Shown: positions 60,543 to 64,000 of the stretch, in pieces
How the letters are laid out: each line of letters begins with the position of its first letter
Position numbering within the stretch: position 1 is the stretch's first letter
Assembly: GCA_019057865.1 (NCBI GenBank)
Contig: JAHLWP010000001.1
Location: forward strand, 1-64,000
DNA: 64,000 nt
Source: Promethearchaeota archaeon
Lineage (GTDB): Archaea; Asgardarchaeota; Lokiarchaeia; Sigyniarchaeales; SOKP01
Direction: 5' to 3'
Notes under the pieces: generated by a model
What the model saw: the letters and a program-made list of their open reading frames with translations, nothing else
Told to the model about the DNA's origin: nothing
Database searches by the model: none
Made by a program: the position numbers and the translations under genes

Positions 60543-61766
60543 CTAATTGTCAAAACTAAAAGGAGGAAATTTTCTTCTTTTATTAAAATCTTCTTTTAAT
60601 TTGGTCTTTAATTCATTAAATGGTTGAAGATTTCCTGAAAAGGATATCTCTGTTAATGGATTTATGTTTGCATCCAATAATTCCTCAACTTTTTCAATTT
60701 TTCCTAAATTACCTTCAGAGAGTAGATTTAAATAGTAATCATTCTGATATTTTCTGAAGGTAAGAAATCGGTATTTTTGAAAGCCTAATTTGACAGCAAT
60801 CCATCGAGGTATAGCACCAGTATTTCCTTGAGTATTGGCAGCAATAGCTTCAATTTTTGCCGTAAGCATAGATTCTTTCATTTCTAAATCTTCATTAGGA
60901 TCTTCATATTCTCCCGGGAATTCAATATTTAGCTCATCTCCGCTTAATAAAAGGGAAATTACACCAATGGACATGGAAGATAAGCCAAGATAATCAATTC
61001 TGATATTATCTTCTACATAACCAAGGTCCTCATCTCCAAATATTTCCTGCAATTTAAGATATTCTTCTAAAATAAATTTTGTCCTTCGTTTAAAATCCTT
61101 TTCAAGTTCAAATTTCTCAAATTTATCTAATTTTTCAACGTTTCTTCCTCCCACTAATTCTTTAAAATGGTTTGACATATGTTCTAAAATCCACTTACCC
61201 TTTTTATCAGGAAATTTCCCATAAACTAAATATATGATGTTATGTCTTTCATAAAATTGACATTTCTCTTTTTCATCCTTTTCTTCAGATATAAGAAGCA
61301 TTTTATCAAGATCTCCCCCTAAAATGCTAGTAGCTATATAATCTAAATTATTTGTCAATTCTAAAAGATAAATATAGTTTTGATTACTACAATAAAGTGG
61401 GGTTCTCTCAACTGAAGTAATACCGAGTAGTTTTATATATTCACCTTTAGTTAATTCAATTTTATTACTCTCTAAATTAATACCTAAAACTTTTTTTGGT
61501 TTAACTTTTACCTTACCTTTAAGTTTTGTAGATAGTGTATCAGTTTTAGTTTCGAATTGTTTAGGTTCAGTTTTTAACTGGACATCTTCTGAAATATAAT
61601 CATATAATTCAGCAAGAAACTTACCACATTTCGGACACATTGAATCCTTAGGATAAGGTTTTACAAGTTTATATCTACAGTACTGACATATAATCTCATC
61701 TTTTCTCTTATTTGGAGGAAATAATGCCTTTGGAATAAGTACCAACTCGCCGAAAAAATTAATCAA
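60543..61766 (-). CDS. Zinc-ribbon hypothetical protein
   Basis: 407 residues. Residues about 28-52 form a C-x-x-C ... C-x-x-C zinc ribbon (CQYCRYKL ... CPKCGKFL). The remainder is alpha/beta without a recognised motif. No membrane segment. It stands alone between the GH36 gene and hisC. Function unknown. Confidence 0.7.
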   Translation of the reverse strand: MINFFGELVLIPKALFPPNKRKDEIICQYCRYKLVKPYPKDSMCPKCGKFLAELYDYISEDVQLKTEPKQFETKTDTLSTKLKGKVKVKPKKVLGINLESNKIELTKGEYIKLLGITSVERTPLYCSNQNYIYLLELTNNLDYIATSILGGDLDKMLLISEEKDEKEKCQFYERHNIIYLVYGKFPDKKGKWILEHMSNHFKELVGGRNVEKLDKFEKFELEKDFKRRTKFILEEYLKLQEIFGDEDLGYVEDNIRIDYLGLSSMSIGVISLLLSGDELNIEFPGEYEDPNEDLEMKESMLTAKIEAIAANTQGNTGAIPRWIAVKLGFQKYRFLTFRKYQNDYYLNLLSEGNLGKIEKVEELLDANINPLTEISFSGNLQPFNELKTKLKEDFNKRRKFPPFSFDN

Positions 61767-61811
61767 TTTAAATTTAAGTAGGTAAAGTTTTAAATTTTTT
61801 GATTTTTAGGA

Positions 61812-62897
61812 TTATAAATACTTTTTTGTTATTTCATTAAAAGCCTTTAAAAATTTATCATTATCTTCTTTTTTACCAATTGTCATTCTAATATAGTTAT
61901 AAAGTCCTGGTTTACTAAAATGTCTTATAAGTATTTTCATCTCTTTTAGATCCCATATAAACTTTAATGTTTTAGACTCATCCTCAAATTTTATAAATAT
62001 AAAATTAGCATCTGAAGGTAGTACAGAAATTCCAGGATATTTATTTAGTTCCTCAGTTAATCTCTCTCTTTCTTCTATAATCTTTTCATTTTGTTCATAT
62101 ATTTTATTTCTATGCTTAATACATGATAATGCTGCAACTTGTCCTAAATAATTTGTATTATAAGGTAATTTAACTCTATTCATTTCTTTAATGATATTAG
62201 GATCTGCTAAAGCATATCCAATTCTTAAAGATGCAAGTGAGAAACTTTTTGAAAAGGTACGATTAACTATTAAATTTTTAACTTTTTTTAACAATGGTAA
62301 GCATGTTTCATCTGAGAAATCAGCATAGGCTTCATCTACAACAACGATACCTGGAAAACTCCCACAGAGTTTTAATATTGTCGCATTACCAAATGATTTA
62401 CCATTAGGATTGTTAGGTGAATTAATAAATAATAATTTTCCTTTTGCTGAAAAAGCAGATTCTGGTATTGAAAAATCATTATTTAATTTTATTTCATTAA
62501 TTTTTGCATTATAAAGCGTAGCTAATACCTTATATAACCCATATGTTGGATAAAAAATAACAATTTCATCACCAGGGTCAAGAAATACCTTAAAAATAAC
62601 ATCTAAAATCTCATCAGAACCATTACCAATAAAAATTGAATTTCTATTTGTTAAAGTATCTTTATCACTTAATAACACAGATAAAACCATCTTTCGAAGT
62701 TCAAATGATGTTGGATCGGGATAAAGTCTGATATTTTCATTTATAGATTTTTTAATATCATCTAAAATTTCCGGAAGAGGTGGATAGGGGTTTTCATTTG
62801 TATTTAATATAACCCAACCGTCATCAGTGGGTTGGTCTTCGGTTTCATAAGCAGAATAATTCTTAAGATTCGTTCTTACTAATTCATTTAAATCCAT
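61812..62897 (-). CDS. hisC: Histidinol-phosphate aminotransferase
   Basis: 361 residues of PLP fold type I. NTNENPYPP begins it; the PLP-contact Asp is in VVVDEAYADF and the Schiff-base Lys in TFSKSFSLASLRIGY. Length and these motifs fit HisC, which makes histidinol phosphate from imidazole-acetol phosphate; some homologues use other aromatic substrates. No other his gene is in the window. Confidence 0.9.
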   Translation of the reverse strand: MDLNELVRTNLKNYSAYETEDQPTDDGWVILNTNENPYPPLPEILDDIKKSINENIRLYPDPTSFELRKMVLSVLLSDKDTLTNRNSIFIGNGSDEILDVIFKVFLDPGDEIVIFYPTYGLYKVLATLYNAKINEIKLNNDFSIPESAFSAKGKLLFINSPNNPNGKSFGNATILKLCGSFPGIVVVDEAYADFSDETCLPLLKKVKNLIVNRTFSKSFSLASLRIGYALADPNIIKEMNRVKLPYNTNYLGQVAALSCIKHRNKIYEQNEKIIEERERLTEELNKYPGISVLPSDANFIFIKFEDESKTLKFIWDLKEMKILIRHFSKPGLYNYIRMTIGKKEDNDKFLKAFNEITKKYL

Positions 62898-63009
62898 ATT
62901 TATTACCCTTTGAAAATTTTGATTTCTTTTGAGAATATCTTAATAATTCAATAATTTATGCAAGAGAATAATATAATTTAATTTTTGTCTTTTGTTCTCT
63001 CTTAATCTT

Positions 63010-63975
63010 TCATTCAAAATATTCTTCTATTTTGTCATCCATGTTTAATATCAGAGCAATAGTTTGAGAAAGTTCATTATCAGAAATGTTGTCTTTATTA
63101 GATAATTTTCTCGCAAGTTCTTGATATTTTTTTTTTATTAAGGGAGATGATAAATTAGTGAGTTTTTGAGTAAAAGAATAAAGATTTAAATAAGCTTCAT
63201 TATAATCTCCTTCTTTTAGAGATTTATTTCCTAATTGATTTACTGCTTCTGTTAATAGTGTTTTAACTTTATTTAAGAAAAAATTTAACTTGATTTTTGT
63301 GTCTTCTATTTTTTTTCTTAAAATTTTCGCTTCATTCCTATACTTGATGGATCCATCATTATCTTTAACATTTTCAGAAATTTCAATTAATTTTTCAATT
63401 ATAGTTAATTTTTGAAAATAATTATTTACCCTTTTTAATCTGGAAATTAAATAGGCTCTCTCTTTGATCAAATTTAGTTTTGACTGTTCAGATGCTTCTC
63501 TTTTTTGTGAGGAGATCGACTTTAAAATTTTTTTAATACTAAAATCTTTGATTGATCCCGAACCAGATTCTCCTAGTAATTGTTTTTTTGAATGAATTAG
63601 ATCGGTTAACGGCTGATCTAAAATTAAAAACTCATTTACATCAGCACGCCATTCAATAAATAATTCTTTATGGTTTAGAATGATCTTAATAATCTTTGGA
63701 AAAAGTCTTTTTAGGAGTTTGTAATCTTCTTTGTTGGCAATTATTACTAAGTCTGAATTTGTCTCTGGAACTAATAATGTAAATATAATATAATCTCCTA
63801 ATTCAATCGTTCTTAATTCTTTTGAGCCCTCAAGTAAAATTTCTGAAATATATGATTTTATTGCAGAAAAGAAAGCACCGAACATTTCCATCTTTCCATC
63901 ACTAACATCTTGAAAGGTTTTATTATAAAGAACTAGCCCAGACTCTCTTTGATAAAGAATTAAGGAATAAATCAC
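63010..63975 (-). CDS. Longin-domain-like protein with helical C terminus
   Basis: 321 residues from a GTG start. The N-terminal ~115 residues (IYSLILYQRESGLVLYNKTF ... GDYIIFTLLVPETNSDLVII) have the alternating strand/helix pattern of longin or roadblock domains, which in eukaryotes serve traffic and GTPase regulation. The rest is coiled coil and TPR-like helices (KSLKEGDYNEAYLNLYSFTQ). Similar proteins are common in Asgard archaea. Partners and location are unknown. Confidence 0.75.
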   Translation of the reverse strand: MIYSLILYQRESGLVLYNKTFQDVSDGKMEMFGAFFSAIKSYISEILLEGSKELRTIELGDYIIFTLLVPETNSDLVIIANKEDYKLLKRLFPKIIKIILNHKELFIEWRADVNEFLILDQPLTDLIHSKKQLLGESGSGSIKDFSIKKILKSISSQKREASEQSKLNLIKERAYLISRLKRVNNYFQKLTIIEKLIEISENVKDNDGSIKYRNEAKILRKKIEDTKIKLNFFLNKVKTLLTEAVNQLGNKSLKEGDYNEAYLNLYSFTQKLTNLSSPLIKKKYQELARKLSNKDNISDNELSQTIALILNMDDKIEEYFE

Positions 63976-64000
63976 GCTTAGATTTAAATGAAAATATAAA

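Overview
The window looks like a chromosomal segment of an Asgard archaeon, most likely Lokiarchaeia-like. I infer this from AT-rich DNA (roughly 30% GC by eye), an archaeal histone, archaeal-type SerS, ribosomal protein eS25, an intron-containing tRNA-Ser, CofC (F420 synthesis), Hdr/Mvh electron-transfer proteins, and eukaryote-like small GTPases, longin/roadblock-like proteins and a Bud23-like methyltransferase. I see no virus, IS element or CRISPR array.

Layout. 1-4.25 kb: the 3' part of a very long acidic protein ending in two HNH-like zinc modules; its 5' end lies outside the window, inside a 54-bp tandem repeat. 4.3-10.2 kb: a redox cluster. On the minus strand are hdrA, mvhD and an FrhB-like gene; divergently on the plus strand are an HdrD-like fusion and a second mvhD. 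The minus-strand hdrA and mvhD each contain two in-frame TGA codons exactly where the families have cysteines, so both are best read as selenoproteins. 10.3-21.8 kb: serS, a coiled-coil protein, cofC, a Ras-like GTPase, a TrmB-type regulator, a histone, a HIT protein with a broken 5' end, DUF211, HAD, thpR, a D-2-hydroxyacid dehydrogenase and a kinase-like protein.

22-36.6 kb: metabolism. It holds a GH2 beta-galactosidase, a DMT transporter frameshifted at a G7 tract, a sulfatase-fold enzyme with Thr as nucleophile, a ferredoxin, an ADP-forming acyl-CoA synthetase alpha-like protein, a GPH sugar symporter, a class III aminotransferase, a carboxylesterase, an enoyl-CoA hydratase, and an MBL hydrolase of much higher GC flanked by 20-bp direct repeats (a probable recent insertion). 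36.7-43 kb: a coiled-coil zinc-ribbon protein, two paralogous left-handed beta-helix acyltransferases, and between them a two-gene minus-strand cassette whose large protein carries two HNH-like modules, as in the gene at the window start. 43-49.8 kb: a tandem metallophosphoesterase with a dead second domain, a ThiI-like protein with a lost PP-loop beside a ubiquitin-like ThiS/MoaD protein, a Rag/Arf-like GTPase with a partial duplicate of its own 5' end upstream, a PfkB kinase, tRNA-Ser(CGA), eS25 and the Bud23-like methyltransferase.

50-64 kb: a large membrane-anchored surface protein translationally coupled to a longin-like/winged-helix cytosolic protein, a RuBisCO-like protein lacking some catalytic residues, a HEAT/LRR protein, a GH36 alpha-galactosidase, a zinc-ribbon protein, hisC and a longin-domain protein.

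How the genes fit together. HdrA, MvhD, HdrD-like and FrhB-like proteins plus CofC suggest flavin-based electron transfer linking ferredoxin, a disulfide or thiol substrate and F420. The GH2, GH36 and GPH symporter genes point to uptake and breakdown of galactosides. The GTPases, longin-like proteins and the large surface protein are the kind of eukaryotic-signature repertoire typical of Asgard archaea.
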